Assembly (NCBI RefSeq): GCF_014203715.1
Contig: NZ_JACHJP010000003.1
Coordinates: 532,186 to 596,185 of the forward strand
Direction of reading: 5' to 3'
DNA length: 64,000 nt
Source of the DNA: Streptosporangium saharense
GTDB taxonomy: Bacteria; Actinomycetota; Actinomycetes; Streptosporangiales; Streptosporangiaceae
Every line of letters begins with the position of its first letter. The first letter of the stretch is position 1. Positions 28,181 to 37,397 of this stretch are shown here, piece by piece. The notes beneath the pieces were generated by a model. It saw only the letters and a program-made list of their open reading frames with translations, ran no database searches and was not told the DNA's origin. The translations under genes were made by a program, and so were the position numbers.

Positions 28181-29812
28181 TCAGGACGGTAGCTGGGCGT
28201 CCAGGCGGTAGCCGTCCACCGTTACGTACACCTGGTCGCCCGGGCGGGCGTTCAGGCGCATCAGGACCGGTTGCAGGGAGTCGAAGACCGGGTGGTCCCG
28301 CCAGACCAGCACCACCGCGTTGTCGCCGGGGCCGGTGACCGACAGCAGGGTGCCGGGGCGCATGCCGAGCTGGGTGGCGTACCCCTCCGGCACCGCGACC
28401 GGGGCGCCGCGCAGGTGCTCGCTGGTCACCTCTATCCGCTGCCAGCGGCTCGGGTCGGTGGCCGGGCTGGTCGGCGGGTGCAGCGGGGCGCGCTGGCTGG
28501 TGATGAGGTGGGGCCTGGTGTTGCCGGACAGGGCCGACAGCGTGGCCAGGGCCGCACGGGGGTCGATGGAGTTGGCGTTCACCTGCGGGATCGGGTGGCC
28601 GCCCCGGTGGTGGTGCCCGTTGGCCCCTGGCGTACGGCGGGGCAGCTGCCTGTTGCCGGGTTCTGCGGCGGCCTCGGGGGCGGCCGAGCCCTTCTCCTCG
28701 CTGGCGGCCAGGGCGTCGAGCCAGGCCTGGGCGGAGTGGGTGCGGATGCCGAGCCGCTGCTCCATCAGCGAGACCGTCTCGGAGTCGGCCGGTTTGCCGC
28801 CGAGGAGCTGCCGGGTGCGCTCCCGCAGGCCGCCCAGGTCGCCGACGACGAGCCAGCCGTCCTGGAGCCGACGGTCGGGCATGAGGGTGACCAGCACCCG
28901 CCACAGCGGGGTGCGCAGCGTCGGCACCTCGACGGGGTGGGCGGGGTCGGCGCCGATGAGCTGCTCCTGCGTCGCGGCGGCGCCGAGCCACTCGGTGAGC
29001 CCGAACATGTGGCCGGTGAGCGGGGCCGACTCCGAGGAGCGCAGCCACAGCAGGATGCGTTCCTCCGCGGCGCGCTGGGCGGCCGAGAGCGCGCCGAGGT
29101 CGGCGTTGAGCTTGTGGGCCAGGGCGCGCAGGCTGATCGGATCGACGGCGAACAGCCGGTCCACGGCGACCGCGCGCTCAAGCGGTCCCCAGTCGCGGAA
29201 CATGTTGTCCACCAGGCCGACCAGCGGGTAGTCGCTGAGCCTGACCTGCGGCTCGGGGACGGGCGCCGGGATGGGCGTCCGCTGGGGCAGGGCGGGGGCC
29301 TTCTGCTCCTGCTCGGCCGGGGACTGCGCCTCGGCGGCGGGCCGTTCGGCCTGCGGGGTCTGCTCGGCGACCTCGGGGATGTCGATCCCGGGGATCTGGC
29401 TGAGCACCTCGCGGAAGACCGCGGTCATCACGATCTCGGGGGTGGTGGGCAGGGAGGAGCCGCCCAGGTCCCCGGCGGTCAGGCGGCGCAGCCTGGACCA
29501 GCCGCCGATACCGGTGATCGCCGCGCGGGCGGGTTCGGACCAGCCGGGCAGGGTCGGATCGACCGTGTGCACGTGCAGGGCCGGTAGGACGTCGCTCAGC
29601 GGGAGGTGGTCCCACCGGGACATGGAGAGGCGGGCCAGCCGGTCGCAGACCCAGTCGAGCCCGGCCGAGTTGAGGGCCTTGGGCAGGGTGACCGAGGACC
29701 ACCATCCCGCGGGCAGGCGGGGATCGGCCAGGGCTTCGGCGACCTGCTGTGCTCTGCTCCAGCGCAGGGCCGGGACCAGATCGCTCAGGCAGATCGATGA
29801 CTCGGCATCCAT
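28181..29812 (-). CDS. Protein of unknown function with a Pro/Gln-rich linker
   Basis: This 543-residue protein has a helical N-terminal part (about 1-160), a Pro/Ala/Gln-rich linker (about 160-205, PERPAAEAQSPAEQEQ-like), a second helical part (about 205-360), a disordered His/Gly stretch and a beta-rich C-terminal end (VPEGYATQLGMRPGTLLSV, then RPGDQVYVTVDGYRLDAQ). I see no catalytic motif or membrane helix and do not recognise the family. ATG 29812 is used; GGGGAGG lies 13 nt upstream, so a start at 29842 cannot be excluded. It stands alone upstream of the MFS gene, separated by 163 bp that hold nothing I recognise. Confidence 0.7.
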   Translation of the reverse strand: MDAESSICLSDLVPALRWSRAQQVAEALADPRLPAGWWSSVTLPKALNSAGLDWVCDRLARLSMSRWDHLPLSDVLPALHVHTVDPTLPGWSEPARAAITGIGGWSRLRRLTAGDLGGSSLPTTPEIVMTAVFREVLSQIPGIDIPEVAEQTPQAERPAAEAQSPAEQEQKAPALPQRTPIPAPVPEPQVRLSDYPLVGLVDNMFRDWGPLERAVAVDRLFAVDPISLRALAHKLNADLGALSAAQRAAEERILLWLRSSESAPLTGHMFGLTEWLGAAATQEQLIGADPAHPVEVPTLRTPLWRVLVTLMPDRRLQDGWLVVGDLGGLRERTRQLLGGKPADSETVSLMEQRLGIRTHSAQAWLDALAASEEKGSAAPEAAAEPGNRQLPRRTPGANGHHHRGGHPIPQVNANSIDPRAALATLSALSGNTRPHLITSQRAPLHPPTSPATDPSRWQRIEVTSEHLRGAPVAVPEGYATQLGMRPGTLLSVTGPGDNAVVLVWRDHPVFDSLQPVLMRLNARPGDQVYVTVDGYRLDAQLPS

Positions 29813-29876
29813 CGGCGGACCGCAACCTCCCCAAAGTGACACATGTGGCTAATGGTGCAGCCTACGCCGCAAGCTA

Positions 29877-30827
29877 TCAATTAGCATGAGAGTGGGTAAA
29901 GCTGGTTGGAGCTAAACCCGACGTGAGAATGCGCGGCCGGCCGCCGACCGCTGTCACGGCCTCGGCTCCGGCACGGCGTCCCGCGTCCAACGCCGCCTCG
30001 TCGTCCTCCCCCCTCAGGAGGGCGGTCAGCAGACCGGCGGCGAACGCGTCACCCGCTCCCGTCGAGTCAACCACTTCCGTGGTGAGTCCGGGAAGCCGTG
30101 CGGTCAACTTTCCTTCCCGCGCCAGCAGCGCGCCCCGGGAACCGAGCTTCACGGCCGCGGCGCCGTAGCTCAGGCTCAACCGTCTGGCGGCACTCTCCGG
30201 GTCGCCCACGCCGGTCAGCAGCAGGGCCTCGTCCAGGTTCGGGATGACAAGCTGGGCGGCGGAGGTCTCCCTGACGAACCGCTCGGGGCCGAAGGCGCGC
30301 AGGAACCCGGTCGAGGCCGGATCGACGCTGATCGAGACGCCACGCCGTACGGCACGGGCCAGGGCGAGGCGGGACAGTTGCAGACCGGGTTCGGCGAACA
30401 GGGTGTAGCCGGACAGGTGCAGGTGGCCGACCCCGTCGAGCAGGTCCTCCTCCCAGTCGTCGGCGCAGATGTGCCCGCCCGCGCCCCGGTTGGTGAGCAT
30501 GGACCGCTCGCCCGTCGGATCGACCATGGCGATGACCACGGCGGTGGGGCGCTCGGGATCGACGCGCAGGTGCGCCCTGACCCCGCCGCGGCGCAGCTCG
30601 GCGGCGTGCCACTCCCCGGTGTCGAAGCCGACCCTGGTCAGGATCCGCGCGTCCGCGCCCAGATGGGCCGCCCAGGTGGCGGTGTTGGCCCCCGAGCCGC
30701 CGGGGCGCAGCACGATGTCGGCCGCGGTGTCCGTGCCGACGGCCAGTCCGGCCAGCGCCGGGCCCTCGTGCAGCGCGACGACGTCGGTGACGACGTCACC
30801 GATGACGAGCAGACCCGATCCGGACAC
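29877..30827 (-). CDS. psuK: PfkB-family carbohydrate kinase, probable pseudouridine kinase
   Basis: This 316-residue ribokinase-family protein starts at LLVIGDVVTDVVALHEG. It has the substrate-binding GGSGANTATWAAHLGAD, and the family-2 signature STGAGDAFAAGLLTALL with the catalytic Asp of GAGD. Because the gene starts 8 bp beyond the psuG stop, it is assigned the pseudouridine kinase that makes pseudouridine 5'-phosphate for PsuG. Sugar specificity cannot be read from sequence. GTG 30827 has GAGG 5 nt upstream. No ribosomal or other ribose operon is near. Confidence 0.75.
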   Translation of the reverse strand: MSGSGLLVIGDVVTDVVALHEGPALAGLAVGTDTAADIVLRPGGSGANTATWAAHLGADARILTRVGFDTGEWHAAELRRGGVRAHLRVDPERPTAVVIAMVDPTGERSMLTNRGAGGHICADDWEEDLLDGVGHLHLSGYTLFAEPGLQLSRLALARAVRRGVSISVDPASTGFLRAFGPERFVRETSAAQLVIPNLDEALLLTGVGDPESAARRLSLSYGAAAVKLGSRGALLAREGKLTARLPGLTTEVVDSTGAGDAFAAGLLTALLRGEDDEAALDAGRRAGAEAVTAVGGRPRILTSGLAPTSFTHSHAN

Positions 30828-30834
30828 GACCGCC

Positions 30835-31773
30835 TCAGTTTCCCCGGCTCCAGGCCGCCGCGATCCGGCCCGCGAGGCGGACGTTGCCGCGCACCGCGGC
30901 CAGGTTCGCCTCAAGCGAGGCGCCGCCCGTCCCCCTGACCAGGTAGTCCAGCAGGAACGGGGTGATGGCCTGCCCGCTCACCCCCCGCTGCCGCGCCGCG
31001 GCCAGGGCCTCGGCCAGGACCCGGTCGTGCAGGGCGGGGTCGAGCTGCTCGTCGAGCGGGACCGGGTTGGCCACGATCAGCGCGGACTCGGGCCCGCCGA
31101 ACGCGTCCTGGTTCCGCATGATGTGCGCCACCTGCTCGGCCGTCTCGACACGCCAGTCCACGGGCTGTCCCGAGGTGTGCAGGTAGAAGCCGGGGAACTC
31201 GTCGGTGCGGAAGCCCGCGACGGTGACGCCCTTGGTCTCCAGGCGCTGCAGGGTGGCGGGCACGTCCAGGATCGACTTCACGCCCGCGCAGACGACGGTG
31301 ACGCGGGTACGGCTCAGCGTGTCGAGGTCGGCCGACTCGTCCTGGGTCTCGGTCCACTCCCGGTGCACCCCGCCGAGCCCGCCGGTCGCGAAGACGCGGA
31401 TGCCCGCCCGCGCGGCCAGGAAGGAGGTCGCCGAGACCGTCGTCGCGCCGCTCGCGCCGAGCGCCGCGGCGGCCGCCAGGTCGCGGAAGCCGAGCTTGCG
31501 CAGGCCGGACTCGGTGGCGATCCGCTTGAGGTCGTCCTCGTCCAGGCCGATCCGCGCCACGCCGTCGAGCACCGCGATCGTCGCGGGCACGGCCCCGGCC
31601 TCCCGGACGAGTCCCTCAAGCTCCCGCGCGACCTCCAGGTTGCGGGGCTGGGGCAGGCCGTGCGAGATGATCGTGGACTCCAGCGCCACGACCGGGGCGC
31701 CCTGCGCCAGTGCCTCGGCCACCTCGTCGGACGGGCGGAGCACGCTGTCGATGGGCTGCTCGGTGGTACGCAT
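30835..31773 (-). CDS. psuG: Pseudouridine-5'-phosphate glycosidase
   Basis: This 312-residue enzyme reversibly splits pseudouridine 5'-phosphate to uracil and ribose 5-phosphate. PsuG hallmarks are easily seen: VVALESTIISHGLPQPRNLEVA near the N-terminus, GGLGGVHRE, the Lys-containing CAGVKSILDVPATLQRLET loop, and NPVPLDEQL before the C-terminal QAITPFLLDYLV. The length is normal. It is cotranscribed with psuK downstream, so the pair salvages pseudouridine from RNA turnover. GAGGAGA lies about 12 nt before ATG 31773. Confidence 0.93.
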   Translation of the reverse strand: MRTTEQPIDSVLRPSDEVAEALAQGAPVVALESTIISHGLPQPRNLEVARELEGLVREAGAVPATIAVLDGVARIGLDEDDLKRIATESGLRKLGFRDLAAAAALGASGATTVSATSFLAARAGIRVFATGGLGGVHREWTETQDESADLDTLSRTRVTVVCAGVKSILDVPATLQRLETKGVTVAGFRTDEFPGFYLHTSGQPVDWRVETAEQVAHIMRNQDAFGGPESALIVANPVPLDEQLDPALHDRVLAEALAAARQRGVSGQAITPFLLDYLVRGTGGASLEANLAAVRGNVRLAGRIAAAWSRGN

Positions 31774-31890
31774 GAGCGGGTTCTGTCTCCTCGTCCTGCC
31801 CGGATGGCTGCTCGGCGGAACCGGGTAAAGAAGCTGCTTGTTCCAGAAAGAGCACGTTACGGGGGATACCGGATGACGTCTACCGGGAGA

Positions 31891-32895
31891 TCAGCCGATG
31901 GCGAGGACCCCGATCAGTGAGATAGCGCCGATGACAGCGGTCGCCAGCCCGCCGAGGGCCAGGGAACGGCCGCCGCGCGCCAGCGCCCTGAGGTCCACCC
32001 CCGTCCCCAGCGCGAAGAGCGCCGCCGCCAGCGAGAGAGACGTCACCTGGGGGACGATCTCGACGACCGTGTCGGGCACGACCCCCAGGCTCCTGACCGC
32101 GACCGCCGCCAGGAAGCCCAGCACGAACAGCGGCACCAGCGGCGGGCGCCTGCCCCCGCTCCGGCGCAGGGTGAGGGAGGTGAACGCGACCATCGGGGCC
32201 AGCAGCGCGACCCTGGCCAGCTTGACCACGACCGCACACGCCAGCACACCCGCCCCGGCCGCCGCGCCGACGGCCGCGACCTGCGCGACCTCGTGCACCG
32301 ACGCGCCCGCCCACAGCCCCAGCTGGTACGGCGAGAGCCCGGCGAGGCGCGCGAGCACGGGAAGCACGACGAGGGCCGCGCTGCCGTACAGGACGACGAC
32401 GCCGACGGCGCCCGCCACATCGTCGTCGTCGCTGTCGGCGACCTCGTGCATGGCGGCGATCGCCGCGGCCCCGCAGACCGAGACGCCGGTGGCGATCAGC
32501 AGTGACCTGCGCGGGCTCACCCCGATCCGCGGGCCGATCCAGCGGGTGAGGACGAACGCGCAGCCGGTCGAGACGGCGATCAGGGCCAGGGGCCGCCAGC
32601 CGAGCGCCAGCACCTCGGGCAGCGCGACCTGCAGCCCGAGCACCACGATCGCCAGGCGGAGCAGCCTGCGGGAGGCGAAACGCAGACCGGCGCCGAGTAC
32701 GGCGGGCAGCCTGGTGAGGCTGCCCAGCGCGACCCCGAGCACGACCGCGACCACGGCCGCGCTCACCCCGGGCAGCGCGCGGCCCACCCACTGGGAGACG
32801 GCCACCGCGAGCGCCGTCAGGGCAAGCCCCGGCAGGAGCCCCAGGGCCGGAACCCCGGTGGGGAGGGAGACGGTCCGGAGCGGGAAGAGCGTCAT
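31891..32895 (-). CDS. yeiH: YeiH-family putative sulfate exporter / conserved membrane protein
   Basis: This 334-residue protein has about ten membrane helices and the YeiH/UPF0324 markers SVCGAAAIAAMHEV and SVHEVAQVAAVG. The family is annotated as putative sulfate exporters but experimental proof is scarce. It is divergent from a LysR-type gene, an arrangement like E. coli yeiH/yeiE. The start codon is ATG 32895 with TCC-rich spacing; the family start at LLPGLALTALA is consistent with it. Confidence 0.87.
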   Translation of the reverse strand: MTLFPLRTVSLPTGVPALGLLPGLALTALAVAVSQWVGRALPGVSAAVVAVVLGVALGSLTRLPAVLGAGLRFASRRLLRLAIVVLGLQVALPEVLALGWRPLALIAVSTGCAFVLTRWIGPRIGVSPRRSLLIATGVSVCGAAAIAAMHEVADSDDDDVAGAVGVVVLYGSAALVVLPVLARLAGLSPYQLGLWAGASVHEVAQVAAVGAAAGAGVLACAVVVKLARVALLAPMVAFTSLTLRRSGGRRPPLVPLFVLGFLAAVAVRSLGVVPDTVVEIVPQVTSLSLAAALFALGTGVDLRALARGGRSLALGGLATAVIGAISLIGVLAIG

Positions 32896-32951
32896 GTTCC
32901 GAGTCTCGAAGCGGACAGGGGTGGCCGGTAGTCATGGTCTTCCTGGAAGGT

Positions 32952-32968
32952 CATAGCCTAGGGCTATG
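32952..32968. promoter_or_regulatory. LysR autoregulatory palindrome overlapping the start codon
   Basis: CATAGCCTAGGGCTATG is a perfect palindrome with 7-nt arms around TAG. It ends on the ATG of the LysR gene. The T-N11-A pattern of LysR sites fits this sequence. It lies between the divergent yeiH and LysR genes. Confidence 0.65.
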
Positions 32969-33862
32969 AGTGATCTGCCCGACCTGGAGTCCCTCCGGCT
33001 GCTCGTCGACGTCGAGCGCCTGGGCAGTCTCGGCCAGGCGGCCAGGGCGGCGGGCATCGCCCAGCCGTCGGCCAGCAAGCGGATCATGCTGCTGGAGCGC
33101 CGTCTCGGGCTGCCCCTACTCGAACGCACCCCGCGCGGCTCCACGCTCACCCCGCAGGGCGTGATGATCGCGGCCTGGGCGTCGCAGGTGCTGGCCGCCG
33201 CCGAGGAGCTCATGCGGGGCGCGCGGGCCGTACGGCACGGCAGGGAGGCGCATCTGCGCATCGCGGCGAGCATGACCGTGGCCGAGTACCTCCTGCCGCG
33301 CTGGCTCGGGGAGCTGCAGAGCCGCGAGCCCCAGGTGCAGGTCGGCCTGGATGTGCAGAACTCGGCGGAGGTGGCCAGGCTCGTCGGCGCGGGCATCGAG
33401 CTCGGCTTCGTCGAAGGACCCTCGGTGCCGCAGGGGCTGGCCTCCCGGGTGGTGGCGACCGACAGGCTCGTCGTCGTGGTCGCCCCCGGCCACCCGTGGG
33501 CGCGGCGCCGTACGGCGTTGCTGGCGGCTGAGCTGGCGGCGACGGCGCTGGTCGTCAGGGAGCGGGGGTCGGGGACCAGGGAGACCCTGGACCGCGCGCT
33601 GGCCGGGCACGAGGTGGCCGCGCCCCGGCTCGAACTCGGCTCGAACGCCGCCGTCAAGGGAGCGGCCGGGGAGGGGGCGGCTCCCGCGGTGCTCAGCGGC
33701 TACGCCGTGGAGGGGGAGCTGGCCACCGGGCGGCTGATCGAGGTCGCGACGAAGGGCATCGACCTCGAACGCCGGTTGCGGGCGATCTGGCGGCGGGGCC
33801 GTACGCCGACGGGGCCCGCGGCGACGCTGCTGCGGATCAGCCTGGCCACGGCACGGGAGTGA
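32966..33862 (+). CDS. LysR-family transcriptional regulator
   Basis: This 298-residue LysR protein has the N-terminal HTH SLGQAARAAGIAQPSASKRI (Leu and Ala positions as in the family) and the linker ERRLGLPLLERTPRGSTLTPQG. A periplasmic-binding-like effector domain follows. It is divergent from yeiH, so it probably controls that gene and itself through the palindrome at 32952-32968. AGGG lies only 3 nt before the ATG and the palindrome covers the start codon, so a leaderless or very short leader is likely. No effector can be named. Confidence 0.88.
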   Translation: MSDLPDLESLRLLVDVERLGSLGQAARAAGIAQPSASKRIMLLERRLGLPLLERTPRGSTLTPQGVMIAAWASQVLAAAEELMRGARAVRHGREAHLRIAASMTVAEYLLPRWLGELQSREPQVQVGLDVQNSAEVARLVGAGIELGFVEGPSVPQGLASRVVATDRLVVVVAPGHPWARRRTALLAAELAATALVVRERGSGTRETLDRALAGHEVAAPRLELGSNAAVKGAAGEGAAPAVLSGYAVEGELATGRLIEVATKGIDLERRLRAIWRRGRTPTGPAATLLRISLATARE

Positions 33863-34003
33863 GCTCCTGGAGGAAACCGTCTTTTTCGCTATATGGTGCG
33901 GAACAGGGATCAGACGTCCTCTGTCCTGAGCCGCACGGGCGGACCCGGTCTCCGGGACGGGGTCGCCTCCGCCAACCGGCCCGCCGACACCCCGGGATGC
34001 CCC

Positions 34004-35518
34004 ATGCTCCGTTCCCGTCATGACGTCGTGATCGTGGGAGGCGGCCACAACGGCCTGGTCGCCGCCGCCTACCTCGCCCGTGCCGGACGCCGCGTCCTGG
34101 TGCTCGAACGCCTGGACCACGTGGGCGGCCTGGCGGTCTCCGCCCGGGTCTTCCCCGGCGTGGACGCCCGGCTCTCGCGCTACTCCTATCTCGTCAGCCT
34201 GCTGCCGGGGAAGATCGTCGCCGACCTCGGGTTGGGGATCGAGCTGCGCGGGCGCAGGCACGCCTCCTACACCCCGGTCGGGGAGAGCGGCCTGCTGGTC
34301 GACAACGACGACGAGGGCCGCACCGCCGACTCCTTCGCCAGGGTCACCGGCGGCCCCGCCGACTTCGAGGCCTGGCGGCGCTTCTACGCCATGACCGCCC
34401 ACGTGGCCGGACGGGTCGCCCCGACCCTGCTGCGGCCCCTCGTGGACCGCGCCGCGATGCGGGACCTGGTGGGCGCCGAGGCCTGGCGCGACCTGTTCGA
34501 ACGGCCCGTCGGCGAGGTCGTCGGCGAGCGGTTCGCCCACGACGCCGTCCGCGGCACCGTGCTCACCGACGCCCTGATCGGCACCTTCGCCGACCCTTAC
34601 GACCCTGATCTGCTGGCCAACCGCTGCCTGCTCTACCACGTGATCGGCGACGGCACCGGCGCGTGGAACGTCCCGGTCGGCGGCATGGGCGCGGTGACCG
34701 GGGCCCTGGCGGACGCCGCCCGCGCGGCCGGGGCCGAGATCCTGACCGGCGCCGAGGCCGTGGCCGTCGATCCCTCGGGGGAGGTCGTCTTCCGCGACGC
34801 GGCGGGGGAGCACACGGTCACCGGGGAGCGGGTGCTGGCCAACGTGCCGCCCGCCGTACTGGAACGGCTGCTCGGGCGGGAGGCGCCCACGCCGGAGGGC
34901 GCCCAGCTCAAGGTCAACATGGTGCTGGCGCGGCTGCCCCGGCTCAGGGACCCGCTGGTCGAACCGGCCGAGGCGTTCGCGGGCACCTTCCACATCAACG
35001 AGGGCCGCGACCAACTCGCCCTCGCCCACGCCGAGGCCGCCGCGGGACGCGTCCCCACGCTGCCCCCGGCCGAGGTCTACTGCCACTCGCTGACCGACCC
35101 GTCCATCCTCGGCGCCGACCTGCGGGCGCGGGGAGCGCACACGATGACCCTGTTCGGGCTGCACATGCCCGCCAGGCTGTTCCGCGCCGACCCGGACGGT
35201 GCCCGCGAGGCCGCGCTGCGGGCCACCCTCGCCTCGATGAACACCGTGCTGGCCGAGCCGGTCGAGGACTGCCTGCTGCGCGACCGGGACGGCGCCCCGT
35301 GCCTTGAGGTGAGGACGCCGGTGGACCTGGAGACCGAGGCGGGGCTGCCCGGCGGGCACATCTTCCACCGCGACCTGTCCTGGCCGTACGGCGAGGCGGG
35401 CCGCTGGGGCGTCGAGACCGGGCACGAACGAATCCTGCTGTGCGGCGCCGGGGCCACGCGCGGCGGCGGGGTCAGCGGCATCCCCGGCCACAACGCCGCG
35501 ATGGCGCTGCTGACTTAA
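34004..35518 (+). CDS. FAD-dependent phytoene desaturase-like oxidoreductase
   Basis: This 504-residue protein has an N-terminal dinucleotide fold VVIVGGGHNGLVAAAYLARAG and an LERLDHVGGLA loop. A carotenoid-type C-terminal end carries GAGATRGGGVSGIPGHNAAMAL. It belongs to the CrtI/phytoene-desaturase-like amine oxidase group; the substrate (carotenoid or other lipid) is unknown and no carotenoid genes are adjacent. ATG 34004 is preferred because GGGA lies 6 nt upstream; ATG 33893 would add 37 residues of low-complexity sequence. It ends 4 bp before the convergent TetR gene. Confidence 0.82.
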   Translation: MLRSRHDVVIVGGGHNGLVAAAYLARAGRRVLVLERLDHVGGLAVSARVFPGVDARLSRYSYLVSLLPGKIVADLGLGIELRGRRHASYTPVGESGLLVDNDDEGRTADSFARVTGGPADFEAWRRFYAMTAHVAGRVAPTLLRPLVDRAAMRDLVGAEAWRDLFERPVGEVVGERFAHDAVRGTVLTDALIGTFADPYDPDLLANRCLLYHVIGDGTGAWNVPVGGMGAVTGALADAARAAGAEILTGAEAVAVDPSGEVVFRDAAGEHTVTGERVLANVPPAVLERLLGREAPTPEGAQLKVNMVLARLPRLRDPLVEPAEAFAGTFHINEGRDQLALAHAEAAAGRVPTLPPAEVYCHSLTDPSILGADLRARGAHTMTLFGLHMPARLFRADPDGAREAALRATLASMNTVLAEPVEDCLLRDRDGAPCLEVRTPVDLETEAGLPGGHIFHRDLSWPYGEAGRWGVETGHERILLCGAGATRGGGVSGIPGHNAAMALLT

Positions 35519-35522
35519 AGAC

Positions 35523-36080
35523 TTAGCCGCCGAGGGCGAGCCGTACCGCGACCGTCATCGCCGCCTGGGCCCGCTCCTCGTCGGACAGGTCGAGGCCCAG
35601 CAGGGCCGGGGCGTTGCCGAGGATGAGCGCGATCACCGCGAGCCTGGCCTCGAACTGCCTGACCGGTGGGTCCCCGGGGCGCGCCAGCACCGAGACGATC
35701 CGCATCATGCGGTGCCGCATCTCCTCCCCGGCCGGGAACTCGGACATGACGGCCTGGTTGACCTGGGCGAACCTGATGAGGGGGCGCCACTGGTCGTCGA
35801 GAAGTGAGGCGATCCTGTCCAGGATCGCCCTGCGGGCCTCGTCCGTCGGCGGCTGGGCGTCCGCCCACTCGGCGAGCTCGTCGATCGAGCTGTTCAGGTC
35901 GCCGACGATGCCGTTGAGGATGTCCTCCTTGGCCTTGAAGTGGTAGTAGAGCGCGGGCCTGGTGATCTCCAGCCGCTCGGCGACCTCCCGCAGCGAGGTC
36001 TTCTCGTAGCCCCGCTCGGCGAACAACTCCAGCGCCACCTGCTGGATCCGCTGCCTCGTATCGCCACGCCGAGCACCCAT
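35523..36080 (-). CDS. TetR-family regulator, divergent from a cytochrome P450
   Basis: This 185-residue TetR protein starts TRQRIQQVALELFAERGYEK and has the HTH TSLREVAERLEITRPALYYH. A ligand domain follows. It is divergent from the P450 gene over 96 bp, with a TTACTT/AAGTAA palindrome between them. It most likely represses the P450 gene and itself. ATG 36080 is used; the GGAGG lies only 2 nt away, so the true start may differ by a codon or two. Confidence 0.87.
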   Translation of the reverse strand: MGARRGDTRQRIQQVALELFAERGYEKTSLREVAERLEITRPALYYHFKAKEDILNGIVGDLNSSIDELAEWADAQPPTDEARRAILDRIASLLDDQWRPLIRFAQVNQAVMSEFPAGEEMRHRMMRIVSVLARPGDPPVRQFEARLAVIALILGNAPALLGLDLSDEERAQAAMTVAVRLALGG

Positions 36081-36124
36081 CGCCTCCGCCGTTCCTGTCC
36101 GCGCTTGACGGGCCGATCCCGTTA

Positions 36125-36144
36125 ACTTACTTTCATGTAAGTAA
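36125..36144. promoter_or_regulatory. Palindrome between TetR and P450 genes
   Basis: ACTTAC (36125-36130) and GTAAGT (36137-36142) are exact reverse complements with a 6-nt spacer. A shifted register reads TTACTT-N5-AAGTAA. The position in the divergent promoter gap suggests a TetR operator that covers the P450 promoter. Confidence 0.7.
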
Positions 36145-36176
36145 GTGGAAATGTCCGGCCTGTGAGGAGCAACCCT

Positions 36177-37391
36177 ATGGCTCAGAGCTTTCCCCTTCCC
36201 CGTGGCTGCCCGTACGCGCCCCCCGAGGAGTACGGGCGGCTGCGGGAGGAGGCGCCGCTGGTCAGGGCGCAGTTGCCCAGAGGCGAGGTCTGGCTGGTGA
36301 CCCGGCACGCCGAGGCCCAGCGGGTGCTCACCGACCCCGGGATCAGCACCGATCCGGCGACCCCGGGCCACCCCATGGCCGCCTTCACCGAAAGGCCGCC
36401 CACCCCGGAGGAGCAGGAGGTCCGCAGGAGGTTCCAGGTCGGCCAGTTCATCGACATGGACCCGCCGGAGCACGGCGTCTACCGGCGGATGCTCATCCCC
36501 GAGTTCACCGTGCGGCGGATCAGGGAGATGCGCCCGGCCATCCAGGAGGCGACCGACCGGCTCATCGACGACATGGTCGAGGCGGGGCCGTCCGCCGACC
36601 TCGTCGAGGCGTTCGGGCTGGCGCTGCCCTCGCTGGTGATCTGCGAGCTTCTCGGCGTCCCCTACGCCGACCACGACTTCTTCCAGTCCAGGACCCGCAT
36701 GATGATCGACGCGGGGGCGGGCGGAGAGAGCGCGGTGACCGCGGCGACGGAGATCAGGAACTACCTCGACGGGCTGGTCACCGAGGCGGAGCGCGAGCCC
36801 CGTGACGACCTCATCGGGCGGCTGGTCCTCGCCCGCAGGGAGACCGGGGAGCTGACCCACGACGCACTGGTCGGCATGGTCTTCCTGCTGCTCGTCGCCG
36901 GGCACGAGACGACCGCGAACATGATCCCGCTGGGCGTGCACGCCCTGCTGCGCCACCCCGACCAGCTCGACGCCCTGCGCGCCGACCCCGAAGGCTGGCC
37001 GCTGGCGGTCGAGGAACTGCTCAGGTACCACTCGATCGTGGACTGGATCGCCTTCGACCGGGTCGCGACCCAGGACATGGAGATCGGCGGCCAGGCCGTA
37101 CGGGCCGGGGAGGGCATGTTCGTCCTGGGGGCGTCGGCCAACCGCGACCCCCGGGTCTTCGACGACCCCGACACCCTCGACGTGGGCCGGGGTGCCCGCA
37201 ACCACCTGGCCTTCGGGTACGGCGTCCACCAGTGCCTCGGGCAGAACCTCGCCCGCGCCGAGCTGGAGATCGCCTACCGCACGCTCTTCGAGCGCCTGCC
37301 GAACCTGCGGGTCGTGGGCGAGGACGACGAGCTGCCGTTCCGGTACGACGGGGTGATCTACGGGCTGGCCGCGCTCCCCGTGACGTGGTGA
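36177..37391 (+). CDS. Cytochrome P450, CYP105-like
   Basis: This 404-residue monooxygenase has all the P450 landmarks: I-helix LLLVAGHETTANM (oxygen-activation Thr), K-helix ExxR in EELLRY, and the heme loop FGYGVHQCLGQNLARAEL with the axial Cys. It has no membrane anchor, as usual in actinobacteria. It resembles the CYP105/107 group of xenobiotic and natural-product oxidases; the substrate is unknown. GAGGAG lies 7 nt before ATG 36177. No ferredoxin or reductase gene is adjacent, so redox partners are supplied from elsewhere. Confidence 0.92.
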   Translation: MAQSFPLPRGCPYAPPEEYGRLREEAPLVRAQLPRGEVWLVTRHAEAQRVLTDPGISTDPATPGHPMAAFTERPPTPEEQEVRRRFQVGQFIDMDPPEHGVYRRMLIPEFTVRRIREMRPAIQEATDRLIDDMVEAGPSADLVEAFGLALPSLVICELLGVPYADHDFFQSRTRMMIDAGAGGESAVTAATEIRNYLDGLVTEAEREPRDDLIGRLVLARRETGELTHDALVGMVFLLLVAGHETTANMIPLGVHALLRHPDQLDALRADPEGWPLAVEELLRYHSIVDWIAFDRVATQDMEIGGQAVRAGEGMFVLGASANRDPRVFDDPDTLDVGRGARNHLAFGYGVHQCLGQNLARAELEIAYRTLFERLPNLRVVGEDDELPFRYDGVIYGLAALPVTW

Positions 37392-37397
37392 GCGCGT

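Noticed and set aside
33893-34003. 37-residue N-terminal extension of the FAD oxidoreductase
   Set aside because: It is low-complexity and lacks a ribosome-binding site; ATG 34004 fits the conserved start.
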